Origin: Pseudomonas corrugata
GTDB taxonomy: Bacteria > Pseudomonadota > Gammaproteobacteria > Pseudomonadales > Pseudomonadaceae
DNA length: 46,442 bases
Reading direction: 5' to 3'
NCBI RefSeq assembly: GCF_001269905.1
Contig: NZ_LHVK01000028.1
Location: forward strand, 1-46,442
This document shows, piece by piece, positions 1 through 7,914 of the stretch. Position numbers and translations under genes: made by a program. Under the pieces are notes generated by a model, which was given only the letters and a program-made list of their open reading frames with translations, searched no databases and was not told where the DNA came from. Each line of letters begins with the position of its first letter. Positions within the stretch are counted from its first letter, which is position 1.

Positions 1-70
1 CCGCTCGACTTGCATGTGTTAGGCCTGCCGCCAGCGTTCAATCTGAGCCATGATCAAACTCTTCAGTTCA
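1..70 (-). rRNA. rrs: 16S ribosomal RNA, 5' end only
   Basis: Read on the minus strand, this begins with TGAACTGAAGAGTTTGATCA and continues through the conserved first helix to the AACACATGCAAGTCGAGCGG segment, the near-universal start of gammaproteobacterial 16S rRNA. Only about the first 70 nucleotides are present. The gene continues past the left edge of the window. The mature 5' end is placed by analogy with other pseudomonads and may be off by one or two bases. Leader, boxA and promoters follow at higher coordinates. Confidence 0.97.
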
Positions 71-217
71 AACATCTTTGGGTTTTGAGAAAACCCTAAA
101 CTTGGCTCAGCAATCGTTGGTTACATCTTTGATTTCTCGCGGAGTAACTTGTGATGCTGATAATCTGTTGACTAGCAGTCTGACTCCACAAGCACCCACA
201 CGAATTGCTTGATTCAG

Positions 218-230
218 TTGTTAAAGAGCG
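218..230 (-). promoter_or_regulatory. rRNA boxA antitermination site
   Basis: The minus strand reads CGCTCTTTAACAA, which matches the boxA element (consensus TGCTCTTTAACA) found in bacterial rRNA leaders. BoxA is bound by NusB/NusE and lets RNA polymerase resist Rho during rRNA synthesis. It lies between the promoters (265-615) and the 16S start (70), the usual order. Confidence 0.9.
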
Positions 231-264
231 GTGGGTTGAGCCTTTCGTCTCAACCGAGGCGCGC

Positions 265-292
265 ATTCTACAGCGCCCCGTGTATCTGTCAA
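265..292 (-). promoter_or_regulatory. rRNA promoter, proximal
   Basis: The minus strand has -35 TTGACA (287-292), a 16-bp spacer and -10 TAGAAT (265-270), followed by a GC-rich discriminator (GCGCGCC). A short spacer and GC-rich discriminator are hallmarks of rRNA promoters under stringent control. This is the promoter nearest to the 16S gene. Confidence 0.88.
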
Positions 293-384
293 GCGATTAT
301 TTTGGAAGTTTTCAAAGTTTTGTTTTTCAAAACCTCAACAACTTCAAGCACTTGCGCTTTCGATCTCTCGTTAGCGGGAGGCGA

Positions 385-412
385 ATTCTACAGCGTTAGT
401 CGCTGCTGTCAA
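385..412 (-). promoter_or_regulatory. rRNA promoter, middle
   Basis: The minus strand has -35 TTGACA (407-412), a 16-bp spacer and -10 TAGAAT (385-390), followed by TCGCCTCC. It has the same architecture as the proximal promoter, about 120 bp further upstream. Confidence 0.88.
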
Positions 413-587
413 CACCTCTTTTTCACCGCTTTCGACCGAGAAGATCGAACCGTCAACCGAGCCAGACAACCTGCCCTGCCAACTCCTTCCGCGACTTCGA
501 TGAACTGAAGCCCCGCCTCGCCTGAAACCTTCTAACTCATTGAAACTCAAGGAGTTTTCCGTTTCGACTGCGCCGGAAGTGGGGCGA

Positions 588-615
588 ATTATAGAGACTC
601 AGAATCTGCCGTCAA
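588..615 (-). promoter_or_regulatory. rRNA promoter, distal
   Basis: The minus strand has -35 TTGACG (610-615), a 16-bp spacer and a consensus -10 TATAAT (588-593), followed by TCGCCCC. It is the third tandem promoter with the same 16-bp spacing. It lies upstream of, and divergent from, the exporter gene starting at 756. Confidence 0.85.
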
Positions 616-755
616 CACCTAATTGCGTATTTCTATCTATTCGCGACATCTGGCCAATGAAATCCGCCCTATATATAGACGCTGACGCTCAAAGTGCGCA
701 ATATATTGCTCAAAACCGTCGTCTTCCCCGCCCTTACTCTGGACAAACCTTCGCA

Positions 756-1643
756 ATGAATCCCCCACATCGCAGCCTGGCCTCCACTCTTTACCCGGTT
801 GCCCTGCTTTTAGTCGCCATGGCATCCATTCAGTCTGGAGCATCCCTGGCCAAAAGTATGTTCCCTCTAATAGGCGCCCAAGGCACTACGACGCTACGAC
901 TCATTTTTGCCAGCATCATCATGCTGCTACTGCTGCGTCCCTGGCGCGCCAAACTGACAGCCCAATCCCTGCGCACCGTAATTGTCTATGGAATGGCGCT
1001 GGGCGGCATGAACTTCCTCTTCTATATGTCAGTGCGCACGACGCCGTTGGGAATTGCCGTGGCACTGGAGTTTACCGGCCCTCTGGCGGTGGCAATCTAT
1101 AATTCGCGGCGGGCAATCGACTTTCTCTGGATTGCCTTGGCAGTGATCGGCCTGCTCCTGCTGATACCGACAGGAGCCACCACCACCGGCATCGACCCAA
1201 TCGGCGCCAGCTATGCATTGGGCGCGGGCGTCTGCTGGGCGCTCTATATCCTGTTTGGCCAGAAAGCCGGCGCAGACAATGGCGTACAGACTGCCGCGCT
1301 GGGGGTAGTGATCGCAGCCCTGTTCGTAGCCCCTATAGGAATCGTCCATGCCGGAGCCGCGTTGCTGACACCGAGCCTGATTCCAGTCACCATTGGTGTA
1401 GCCATCCTTTCCACGGCCCTGCCCTACACCCTCGAAATGATTGCCTTGACCCGCCTGCCTGCCCGCACCTTTGGCACCTTGATGAGCGTCGAACCCGCCG
1501 TCGCGGCCCTTTCAGGATTTGTATTCCTCCAGGAGTACTTGTCATTGGCCCAGTGGATGGCGATTGCCTGCATCATTCTTGCATCAATCGGCGCAACTCT
1601 GACCCTGAATAACGCCGTAAAGCCCGCCATCGCAGCGGATTGA
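756..1643 (+). CDS. rhtA: EamA-type inner membrane exporter, RhtA-like
   Basis: A 295-residue polytopic membrane protein of the drug/metabolite transporter superfamily. It has about ten hydrophobic segments arranged as two EamA repeats. Segments such as TTPLGIAVALEFTGPLAVA and ALPYTLEMIALTRLPARTFG near the C-terminal repeat are typical of the RhtA threonine/homoserine exporter group, and the length matches. The frame stays open upstream to 540, but that stretch overlaps the rRNA promoter and is not membrane-like. The ATG at 756 (MNPPHRS...) gives the family length. Export of homoserine or threonine is inferred from family; the actual substrate is unknown. It is transcribed away from the rRNA operon. 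Confidence 0.85.
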   Translation: MNPPHRSLASTLYPVALLLVAMASIQSGASLAKSMFPLIGAQGTTTLRLIFASIIMLLLLRPWRAKLTAQSLRTVIVYGMALGGMNFLFYMSVRTTPLGIAVALEFTGPLAVAIYNSRRAIDFLWIALAVIGLLLLIPTGATTTGIDPIGASYALGAGVCWALYILFGQKAGADNGVQTAALGVVIAALFVAPIGIVHAGAALLTPSLIPVTIGVAILSTALPYTLEMIALTRLPARTFGTLMSVEPAVAALSGFVFLQEYLSLAQWMAIACIILASIGATLTLNNAVKPAIAAD

Positions 1644-1685
1644 AGCAGGATTTAACGAAGCTCTGGCATTTGCCGCGCATTTAGG

Positions 1686-1728
1686 CCATGTTTAGGTCGG
1701 TAACCCAATGTCAAACATGGAATTTTTC
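1686..1728 (+). terminator. possible terminator after the exporter gene
   Basis: CCATGTTT (1686-1693) and AAACATGG (1713-1720) form an 8-bp inverted repeat around a 19-nt loop, followed by AATTTTTC. It lies 43 bp after the exporter stop codon. The stem is AT-rich and the loop long, so this is a weak candidate. Confidence 0.35.
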
Positions 1729-1810
1729 ATACAGGACGTCACGAACGCTTCAAGCGCAAGCGAATGTAGTCATACGTGGACAGAGATTCACGACGGCGTT
1801 AAGGACGGGA

Positions 1811-2092
1811 ATGAAACGAATCTTGATATTGGTCGCCGTACTTGCAGTTGCGGGCTGCGCGGCGACGACTAAAACTGAAGTGAAACGCGGTAAGAAAGCT
1901 CTGCACATCAATTGCTCCGGCCTGACTTCGTCCTGGGACCAGTGCATCGCCAGTGCCGCCAACTCCTGCGCTCCCAAGAGTTACAAGGTCATTGCCAAGT
2001 CAGGAGATGCGGTCGAAGAGCCGGGGGATTATCCTTTCGGACTCAACCCCGCCGGCTACACCAGCCGCAGCATGATCGTCATCTGCAAGTAG
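1811..2092 (+). CDS. small putative lipoprotein of unknown function
   Basis: A 93-residue protein with a lipoprotein signal (MKRILILVAVLAVAGC, modified Cys16), so it is probably a membrane-anchored periplasmic lipoprotein. After the anchor come a Thr/Lys-rich linker and a small domain with cysteines at INCSG, DQCIASA and NSCAPKSY and the final residues VICK. This pattern recalls short conserved hypothetical lipoproteins of pseudomonads, possibly with disulfides. The ATG at 1811 follows AAGGACGG at a good distance; the longer open frame from 1688 has no signal sequence and is rejected. It ends 10 bp before the convergent TetR gene. Function unknown. Confidence 0.75.
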   Translation: MKRILILVAVLAVAGCAATTKTEVKRGKKALHINCSGLTSSWDQCIASAANSCAPKSYKVIAKSGDAVEEPGDYPFGLNPAGYTSRSMIVICK

Positions 2093-2102
2093 CGAACGGT
2101 CC

Positions 2103-2672
2103 TCAACCAACCTGCTCCTCGGCTATTCGACGACTTATCTCCTGCTGGCTGGACTTGAGGACATTACGCTGGATCTCTGGCGCGACCAGCATGCGCGCAA
2201 CGACCAGCGCCCCAACGCATTGCGACAGGATGGCCCAGGCCAGACTGTCGTTTTCCAGTATCCGTGCCCAGCTCTCATGCAAACGACAGATCCACGTTTG
2301 CGCAGCCTCCCGCACCTGTACATCCGAGCGTGCGATTTCAGCGCCAAGCACCGGCAGCGCGCAGCCGGCCTCAGGCTGTTCTAAGTGACTCATGCTCAGG
2401 TACTGCTTGAGACACCGCTCCAGCCTGGCAGAGTCCAGGACATGGTCACCGCTCAGTCGCTCCAGGCTTTGGGTCAACTCCCGCTCGACGATGGCCTTGA
2501 AAAGCTCGTCCTTGGAGGAAAAATGGCTATAGAACGCCCCGCCGCTCAACCCGATCGCCTTCATCAGGCCATCAACGCCTACCGTCGAAAACCCGGATTT
2601 CTTGGCCGATACGGCACTGCTGGCGAGCAGCTTTTCCCGGGTCTCCATTTTGTGATTGGCTGAATAACGCAT
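2103..2672 (-). CDS. TetR/AcrR-family transcriptional repressor
   Basis: A 189-residue regulator. The N-terminal helix-turn-helix covers about residues 10-55 (GFSTVGVDGLMKAIGLSGGA, then FYSHFSSKDELFKA, the canonical TetR recognition helix region). A ligand-binding all-helical domain follows. The ATG at 2672 is preceded by GGCAGGACTC, a good ribosome binding site. The frame extends upstream but that would run into the operator. The gene is divergent from the SDR gene at 2763, and the inverted repeats at 2721-2745 lie between them. The likely job is repression of the SDR/isomerase pair and of itself. The ligand is unknown. Confidence 0.88.
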   Translation of the reverse strand: MRYSANHKMETREKLLASSAVSAKKSGFSTVGVDGLMKAIGLSGGAFYSHFSSKDELFKAIVERELTQSLERLSGDHVLDSARLERCLKQYLSMSHLEQPEAGCALPVLGAEIARSDVQVREAAQTWICRLHESWARILENDSLAWAILSQCVGALVVARMLVAPEIQRNVLKSSQQEISRRIAEEQVG

Positions 2673-2720
2673 GAGTCCTGCCTCTGATCGCTCAACTTGA
2701 CGTACACCGGAGCGTAGCAT

Positions 2721-2745
2721 AACGTTCGTTCAGCTAACGATCGTT
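2721..2745. promoter_or_regulatory. probable TetR operator
   Basis: Two near-identical 10-mers, AACGTTCGTT (2721-2730) and AACGATCGTT (2736-2745), are spaced 15 bp start to start. The second is a perfect palindrome and the first a near palindrome. Their place between the divergent TetR and SDR genes, close to both starts, is typical of TetR-family autoregulatory operators. Confidence 0.7.
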
Positions 2746-2762
2746 TACCAATGAGGCTGATC

Positions 2763-3491
2763 ATGGATAACAAGAAGGTCGTACTGGTAGTTGGCGCGGG
2801 GGATGCCACAGGTGGCGCGATTGCCAAACGTTTCGCGCAGGAAGGATTTGTAGCGTGCGTAACCCGCCGTAGCGCCGACAAACTCGCTCCGTTGGTCGAA
2901 TCGATACGCACCCAGGGCGGCGAAGCCCACGGTTTTGTTTGTGACGCGCGCAAGGAAGACGACGTGATCGCGCTCATCGAGCAAATCGAGAGTCAGATCG
3001 GCCCCATCGAGGCATTTGTTTTCAACATCGGCGCCAACGTGCCCTGCAGCATTCTTGAAGAGACCGCCCGTAAATACTTCAAGATCTGGGAGATGGCCTG
3101 TTTCTCGGGTTTCCTCAATGCTCGGGAAGTGGCTAAACGCATGGTCGAGCGCCAGCGCGGGACCATTCTGTTTACCGGTGCCACGGCGGGTTTAAGGGGC
3201 GCCTCGGGGTTCGCTGCATTCGCAGGAGCAAAACATGGCATCCGTGCGCTGGCCCAGAGCATGGCTCGCGAATTGGGGCCGCTGAACATTCATGTGGCGC
3301 ATGTGGTGGTGGATGGCGCCATCGATACCGACTTCATCCGCGATAACTTTCCAGAGAAATACGCAACCAGGGATGAAGACGGCATCCTCAATCCCGAACA
3401 CATCGCCGAAAACTATTGGTACCTGCATACCCAACCACGTGACGCCTGGACCTTCGAGCTGGACCTGCGCCCCTGGAACGAACGCTGGTAA
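2763..3491 (+). CDS. SDR-fold protein lacking the catalytic Tyr
   Basis: A 242-residue short-chain dehydrogenase/reductase-fold protein. The nucleotide-binding loop is GAGDATGGAI (about residues 11-20), and the usual NNAG is replaced by FNIGAN (about 87-92). In the active-site segment, GASGFAAFAGAKHGIRAL, the lysine (Lys157) is kept but the tyrosine of YxxxK is Phe153 (codon TTC, 3219-3221), and the usual serine about 13 residues earlier is Ala or Thr. The start at ATG 2763 follows GAGG; an in-frame ATG at 2751 is possible. It sits 31 bp upstream of the isomerase gene, so the two are probably co-transcribed. I recall related Phe-containing SDRs, but activity is uncertain. Confidence 0.82.
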   Translation: MDNKKVVLVVGAGDATGGAIAKRFAQEGFVACVTRRSADKLAPLVESIRTQGGEAHGFVCDARKEDDVIALIEQIESQIGPIEAFVFNIGANVPCSILEETARKYFKIWEMACFSGFLNAREVAKRMVERQRGTILFTGATAGLRGASGFAAFAGAKHGIRALAQSMARELGPLNIHVAHVVVDGAIDTDFIRDNFPEKYATRDEDGILNPEHIAENYWYLHTQPRDAWTFELDLRPWNERW

Positions 3492-3522
3492 GCCCCCCCA
3501 TAACAAAAAGAGAGCTGTGACC

Positions 3523-4113
3523 ATGAGCAAATCGGTGGAGTTTTTCTTTGATCTTGGCAGCCCGGCGGCCTACCTGGCATACACCCAATTGCCGCTGCTT
3601 TGCGCACACACCGGCAGCGAACTGGTTTACCGACCCATGTTGCTAGGAGGTGTCTTCAAGGCAACTGGCAATGCATCGCCGATTACGGTGCCGGCCAAAG
3701 GTGCGCATATGACCAGGGACCTGGAGCGCTTCGCCAAGCGCTACGGCGTGGCTTTCAAACTCAATCCGTACTTTCCGATCAATACGCTGTCGTTGATGCG
3801 CGCCACAACCGGCATGCAACTGCGTCATCCTGAACGCTTCACTGCGTTCATCGACTGTCTGTTCCGCGCCTTATGGGTCGACGCCCGTGATCTCGGCCAT
3901 CCGCAGACCGTAGCAACAGTACTGGAGGAAGGTGGTTTCGACCCCGGCCATGTGCTGGCACTGACAACTGACGAGCAGGTCAAGGCAGCCCTCAAGACAA
4001 CCACCGACGAAGCCATTGCCCGGGGCGTGTTCGGTGCCCCCAGCATGTTCGTCGACGATGAGTTGTTCTTTGGCCAGGATCGGCTGGACTTCGTCCGTGA
4101 AGCCCTTGGCTGA
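3523..4113 (+). CDS. 2-hydroxychromene-2-carboxylate isomerase family
   Basis: A 196-residue DsbA-fold protein of the GST-kappa / HCCA isomerase family. The N-terminal VEFFFDLGSPAAYLA carries the active-site serine (Ser13), which replaces the CxxC of thiol oxidoreductases and contacts glutathione. The C-terminal GVFGAPSMFVDDELFFGQDR (about residues 167-186) is the conserved thioredoxin-fold cis-Pro region. Such enzymes isomerise aromatic ring-cleavage products with glutathione, but many relatives have unknown substrates. The start at 3523 matches the family N-terminus. It follows the SDR gene and ends 8 bp before the convergent aminopeptidase gene. Confidence 0.88.
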   Translation: MSKSVEFFFDLGSPAAYLAYTQLPLLCAHTGSELVYRPMLLGGVFKATGNASPITVPAKGAHMTRDLERFAKRYGVAFKLNPYFPINTLSLMRATTGMQLRHPERFTAFIDCLFRALWVDARDLGHPQTVATVLEEGGFDPGHVLALTTDEQVKAALKTTTDEAIARGVFGAPSMFVDDELFFGQDRLDFVREALG

Positions 4114-4121
4114 TTCCGACG

Positions 4122-5930
4122 TCAGATCGCCTTCGTTCGCGTGTCCAGCCATTGAAGCGCACTGCCTTCCAGCAACGGGCTCAGGCGACGCTGAACCTCG
4201 GCATGATAGGCATTGAGCCAAGTCTTTTCGTCCTGGCTCAGCAACGACGGTTCCAGGCAGCGCGTGTCGATTGGACATAAGGTCAGGGTTTCAAACTCAA
4301 GGAATTCACCGAACTCGCTGCTCCCTGCCTCGCGGTTCAAGGCCAGGTTCTCGATGCGTACACCCCAGCGTCCCGGACGGTAAGTCCCCGGCTCGATGGA
4401 GGTGATCATGCCTGGCTGCATGGCCGTCTGTGGCGTGGGAGCCGCCTGGTAGGCGATGACCTGCGGCCCCTCATGGACGTTCAGGAAATAACCGACACCG
4501 TGACCGGTACCGTGACCGTAATCCACCTGTTCGGCCCAGATCGGCGCCCGTGCGATGGCATCCAGCAGCGGCGACAGAATGCCACGCGGGAATCGGGCCC
4601 TGGACAAGGCAATGACGCCCTTGAGCACACGCGTGCAGTCACGCTTCTGTTCAGTGTTGGGCATCCCAACCGGCACCATGCGGGTGATGTCGGTAGTGCC
4701 GCCCAGGTATTGGCCGCCCGAATCGATCAACAACAACCCATCGCCCTCGATGACCGCGTGCGCCTCTTCCGTGGCGTGGTAATGGGGCATCGCACCGTTG
4801 GCGTTGAAAGCTGCAATGGTGTTGAAGCTCAGGGAGACAAAATCCGGCCGGCGTTTGCGTGCCGCAGTCAGGTGCTCATCAATGGTCAGTTCGGTGATGC
4901 GCTCCCGCCCCCAGGCGCCTTCCAACCAGGCGAAGAACTCACAGAGCGCTGCGCCATCCTGCTCCATCGCGCGACGGATATGCTCGGCATCGGCCAGGCT
5001 CTTGCAGGACTTGGCCAGCGTCGTGGGATTGAGCCCTTCCACCCGCTTCACGCCACTGTCCAGGTTATCCAGTAAACCGACCGTGACCCGCGCCGGATCG
5101 ACCAGCAGGCTCGCGCCGGCAGGCACTTCACGCAGAGCGCTCGCTGCGTCGTTGTAATCACGCAGGGTCACGCCGTCCTGCTTGAGAACCGCACGCAATG
5201 CTTCATCGACCTTGTCCAGGGCCACGAACAACGTTGCCTGCTGCTGGCTGATCAAGGCAAAAGAGACGAACACGGGATTGAACGATACGTCTGCGCCGCG
5301 CAGGTTGAATAACCAGGCAATGTCGTCCAGCGTGGCGATGAAGTGCCAGTCGGCGCCGCGCGCCTTGAGGGTTTCACGCAACCTGGCGATTTTCTCGATC
5401 CGGCTGACGGTCGCCTCGGGTGGCAAGTGCGCGTACACCGGCTGATCGGGCAGGCTTGGGCGGTCGGACCAGGCCTCATTGAGCAGATCCAGATCGGTGC
5501 GCAAGCGCGCGCCTCGCTCTTCGAGTTTGCTCGCCAAGGTCCGGGCCGGTGCCACGGCCATTACCGCACCGTCGACCGCGACCACGCCGCCTTCGGGCGT
5601 CTGTTCGGCCAGCCAGTCCAGCGGACCGGGCTGACCCGGAATGAGCTTGACCAGTTCGATACCACTGCCCTTCAGTTCCTGGGTGGCCTGTTCCCAATAA
5701 CGACTGTCGGCCCAGACCCCGGCGAAGTCTTTCGTCACGACCAAGGTCCCGACCGAGCCGTGGAAACCCGACAACCATTGCCGCCCTTGCCAATAGCCCG
5801 GCAAATATTCCGACAGATGCGGATCAGCCGACGGCACCAGCAGCGCGTGGATGCCCTCCCGGCTCATCAGTTGGCGGATGCGGGCCAGGCGCTGGGGAAC
5901 CCGCTCATGGGACAGAGGCTCGGTACTCAT
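4122..5930 (-). CDS. Xaa-Pro aminopeptidase, M24 family
   Basis: A 602-residue metallopeptidase that removes N-terminal residues preceding proline. Two creatinase-like N-terminal domains (about residues 1-310) precede a C-terminal pita-bread domain. Metal ligands are visible in DSGGQYLGGTTDITR (two Asp), HGTGHGVGYFLNVHEGP (His), ITSIEPGTYRPG and VRIENLAL (two Glu). The length fits the long, eukaryotic-type (XPNPEP1-like) branch rather than the 440-residue E. coli PepP. The ATG at 5930 follows AGGAG at ideal spacing. The open frame continues upstream to 6119 without family similarity. Probably cytosolic, monocistronic. Confidence 0.92.
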   Translation of the reverse strand: MSTEPLSHERVPQRLARIRQLMSREGIHALLVPSADPHLSEYLPGYWQGRQWLSGFHGSVGTLVVTKDFAGVWADSRYWEQATQELKGSGIELVKLIPGQPGPLDWLAEQTPEGGVVAVDGAVMAVAPARTLASKLEERGARLRTDLDLLNEAWSDRPSLPDQPVYAHLPPEATVSRIEKIARLRETLKARGADWHFIATLDDIAWLFNLRGADVSFNPVFVSFALISQQQATLFVALDKVDEALRAVLKQDGVTLRDYNDAASALREVPAGASLLVDPARVTVGLLDNLDSGVKRVEGLNPTTLAKSCKSLADAEHIRRAMEQDGAALCEFFAWLEGAWGRERITELTIDEHLTAARKRRPDFVSLSFNTIAAFNANGAMPHYHATEEAHAVIEGDGLLLIDSGGQYLGGTTDITRMVPVGMPNTEQKRDCTRVLKGVIALSRARFPRGILSPLLDAIARAPIWAEQVDYGHGTGHGVGYFLNVHEGPQVIAYQAAPTPQTAMQPGMITSIEPGTYRPGRWGVRIENLALNREAGSSEFGEFLEFETLTLCPIDTRCLEPSLLSQDEKTWLNAYHAEVQRRLSPLLEGSALQWLDTRTKAI

Positions 5931-6367
5931 TGTTTCTCCTGTTATCAATATTATTGTTCGGTGCTCAAACATCCGGCTCAGGGGGTACTGGCCCAGAAAG
6001 CCGGTGTTGCCACACAGCAAGCCTTGATCCGCCCGGCCGCGCGAGCATCGTGTGCCATGCCAGCAGCACATGGGACGGCGTGTTCGCCGAATTGCAGACT
6101 GACGTGGTGGAAAAGGCAAGCGAAGCAGTCAGCGCAGCCGGATTGAACTCCCCCTCGTTGAACGTCAGGCTCGACGTATCGGGAATTCACTGGGTCGCAC
6201 TGCCGTTGATACACACACCGGGCAGCGCCAACAACGGCTGGAGCAAACGATTGCGCAAACGGGTGATTTTTCCTGATCCACCTTAAAGAAGTGAGACTTC
6301 GTTTAAAAGTGCGGAGGAACGCATCTGAACAGCGAGCTTAGCAGGCATCCAATCGAAGCTCAGCCCC
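5931..6367. other. 437-bp gap, possible decayed coding remnant
   Basis: No complete gene is recognised here. On the plus strand from about 6064 to 6286 there is an open stretch with Pseudomonas-like codon use (encoding ...WDGVFAELQTDVVEK... and later NVRLDVSGIHWVALPLIH, ending at a TAA at about 6284). It has no plausible start or ribosome site. It could be the tail of a decayed gene or chance. Confidence 0.3.
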
Positions 6368-6982
6368 TCATCTGATGCTTTCGAGCAATAACGGATACAG
6401 CGAGGCCACCAGCAACAGCGCCATTCCCCAGTTGAACAGACGCAGCCAGCGACGATCACGCAGCAAGTTGCGCAACAGGCTGCCGCAGACCACCCACAGG
6501 CTGACACTGGGCAGGTTGATCAGAGCGAACACCGCTGCGATCACCACTACATTGAAGAAGTAGCCTTGAAGCGGCGTGTAGGTGCTGATGGCGCCGATGG
6601 CCATGATCCAGGCCTTGGGATTGACCCATTGAAATGCCGCGGCGCCCCAGTAGCTGATCGGCGTGCGTTCTCCTGATCCGCTTTCCGAGACCGGTCCAGA
6701 GTGGGCAATTTTCCACGCCAGGTATAACAGGTACGCGGCGCCAACGTAGCGCAGCACGGTATAGAGCAGCGGATATGCCTGGAACACTGCGCCCAGGCCA
6801 AAGCCCACCGCCAGCACCAGGACGAAGAAACCACAGCTGATACCCAGCATATGGGGGATGGTACGGTTGAAGCCGAAATTCACTCCAGAGGCCAGCAACA
6901 TGGTGTTGTTGGGACCCGGTGTAATCGAGGTGACAAGGGCAAACAGGGCAAAGCCCAGCAGCAGGTCCAGCGAAAGGGTCAT
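6368..6982 (-). CDS. LysE/RhtB-family amino acid exporter
   Basis: A 204-residue membrane protein with about six transmembrane segments. The N-terminal signature TSITPGPNNTMLLASGVNFG (about residues 18-37) and the mid-protein FQWVNPKAWIMAIGAI (about 117-132) are diagnostic of the LysE/RhtB translocator family, which exports amino acids or their analogues. The start at 6982 gives the normal family length. The substrate cannot be predicted from sequence. It appears to stand alone. Confidence 0.9.
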   Translation of the reverse strand: MTLSLDLLLGFALFALVTSITPGPNNTMLLASGVNFGFNRTIPHMLGISCGFFVLVLAVGFGLGAVFQAYPLLYTVLRYVGAAYLLYLAWKIAHSGPVSESGSGERTPISYWGAAAFQWVNPKAWIMAIGAISTYTPLQGYFFNVVVIAAVFALINLPSVSLWVVCGSLLRNLLRDRRWLRLFNWGMALLLVASLYPLLLESIR

Positions 6983-7078
6983 GGCGATCAGTCCGTCGTG
7001 TGGTCAGGTGATGACCCTACTCTTGGTGCTGTCGCAAACCCATGGACAGTTGGGTAAAACTTCCGGCGGTACAGTCTC

Positions 7079-7345
7079 TCAGCTTGGCTTCCCGGACAAT
7101 TGCACCGGCTGTCCGGCGCTCATTTCACCACGATCGTCAAAGCCACTGTTTTTCTGCGATGGGCCAAGCAGCTCGGCTTTCTTCGCGTGGTATTCATCGA
7201 ACGAAAGGCCCCGGCGATTCAAGGCTTCAAGGGCCAGTTCGCGGGTTTCCTCGGCGGTGTAGGGGCGCAGTTCTGGCGACGAGGCGGCGCAACCGCTCAA
7301 TACAGTGGCGGCCAACAGCAGCGAAACGGCAAAGATACGATTCAT
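7079..7345 (-). CDS. small lipoprotein with SHOCT-like C-terminus
   Basis: An 88-residue putative lipoprotein. The signal MNRIFAVSLLLAATVLSGC has a canonical lipobox (LSGC, Cys19). After a short linker, EALNRRGLSFDEYHAKKAEL (about residues 45-64) resembles the SHOCT short C-terminal domain, often found at the ends of membrane proteins. The remaining tail is polar and probably disordered. The ATG at 7345 begins the signal sequence exactly; the upstream extension lacks one. The position of the anchor suggests the inner face of the outer membrane or the periplasmic face. Function unknown. Confidence 0.72.
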   Translation of the reverse strand: MNRIFAVSLLLAATVLSGCAASSPELRPYTAEETRELALEALNRRGLSFDEYHAKKAELLGPSQKNSGFDDRGEMSAGQPVQLSGKPS

Positions 7346-7454
7346 GGCGAGTGTCCGGTGTCGTGGGGCGATGAACAAAGGCTACCCGCCGGCCCTGCAC
7401 GGCAGAAATCAACCCTCTTGATAGTGGGTATCGCCCCTCCGGATCCCATTACGC

Positions 7455-7820
7455 TCAACCAACCAGCTGACACTGCAGCGCATTATCCGGACTGCGTTCG
7501 ATGCTGCGGATCACCTGGAACGAACCAAACGTTACGGCTTTGGCTCGGTGGGTCTGGATCAGCCACCAGAAATCCTGCTCACCGCTTTCAAACCGTCGAA
7601 AAGCCGCCTCGCCCGCTTCGCGGGTTTGCCACTGCAAATAATTGAGTACACGCCTGCCGTCCTCGCTGACCTGGATACTGGCACTCAGGAAGCCTTGATG
7701 CTCCCGCGCCAGGCATTCGGTCTGCTCCGACAGGGCGGTGATCAACGCCTGTTGCCAGAGGGGCTCGATCTCGAATTCGATCAGTTGGGTGAAGCTGCGA
7801 TTGTTCCTTGGCGATTGCAT
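7455..7820 (-). CDS. ABM-domain monooxygenase-like protein, SoxR target
   Basis: A 121-residue small protein with one antibiotic-biosynthesis-monooxygenase (ABM) ferredoxin-like domain. Features are FTQLIEFEIEPLWQQALITA near the start, then HQGFLSASIQVSEDGRRVLN and YLQWQTREAGEAAFRR. The ATG at 7820 follows GAGGACCTTTC. It is divergent from soxR and has a SoxR box with MerR-type promoter spacing in front of it. In P. aeruginosa the gene beside soxR (PA2274, as I recall) is a SoxR-induced gene of this kind, so this is probably its counterpart, acting on redox-active small molecules such as phenazine-like compounds. The substrate is unproven. Confidence 0.82.
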   Translation of the reverse strand: MQSPRNNRSFTQLIEFEIEPLWQQALITALSEQTECLAREHQGFLSASIQVSEDGRRVLNYLQWQTREAGEAAFRRFESGEQDFWWLIQTHRAKAVTFGSFQVIRSIERSPDNALQCQLVG

Positions 7821-7877
7821 GAAAGGTCCTCGACACACGTAAGGTGAATCTTGCGATCCGAAGGCGTGCAGCGTAAA

Positions 7878-7897
7878 ACCTCTACTTAAGTCAAGGT
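7878..7897. promoter_or_regulatory. SoxR box and divergent target promoter
   Basis: ACCTCTACTTAAGTCAAGGT is a 20-bp imperfect inverted repeat centred on ACTTAAGT, as expected of SoxR sites. Reading toward the monooxygenase gene (minus strand), -35 TTGACC (7895-7900) and -10 TACGCT (7870-7875) are separated by 19 bp. This over-long spacer is the kind MerR-family activators correct by twisting the DNA. Confidence 0.8.
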
Positions 7898-7914
7898 CAA
7901 GCAACGTATCCGCT

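Noticed and set aside
205..508. Two overlapping plus-strand frames in the rRNA promoter region
   Set aside because: They run antisense to the rRNA leader and promoters, have no ribosome site and unusual composition for this genome.
540..755. N-terminal extension of the RhtA-like exporter
   Set aside because: It overlaps the distal rRNA promoter, encodes no membrane-like sequence, and the family starts at about 756.
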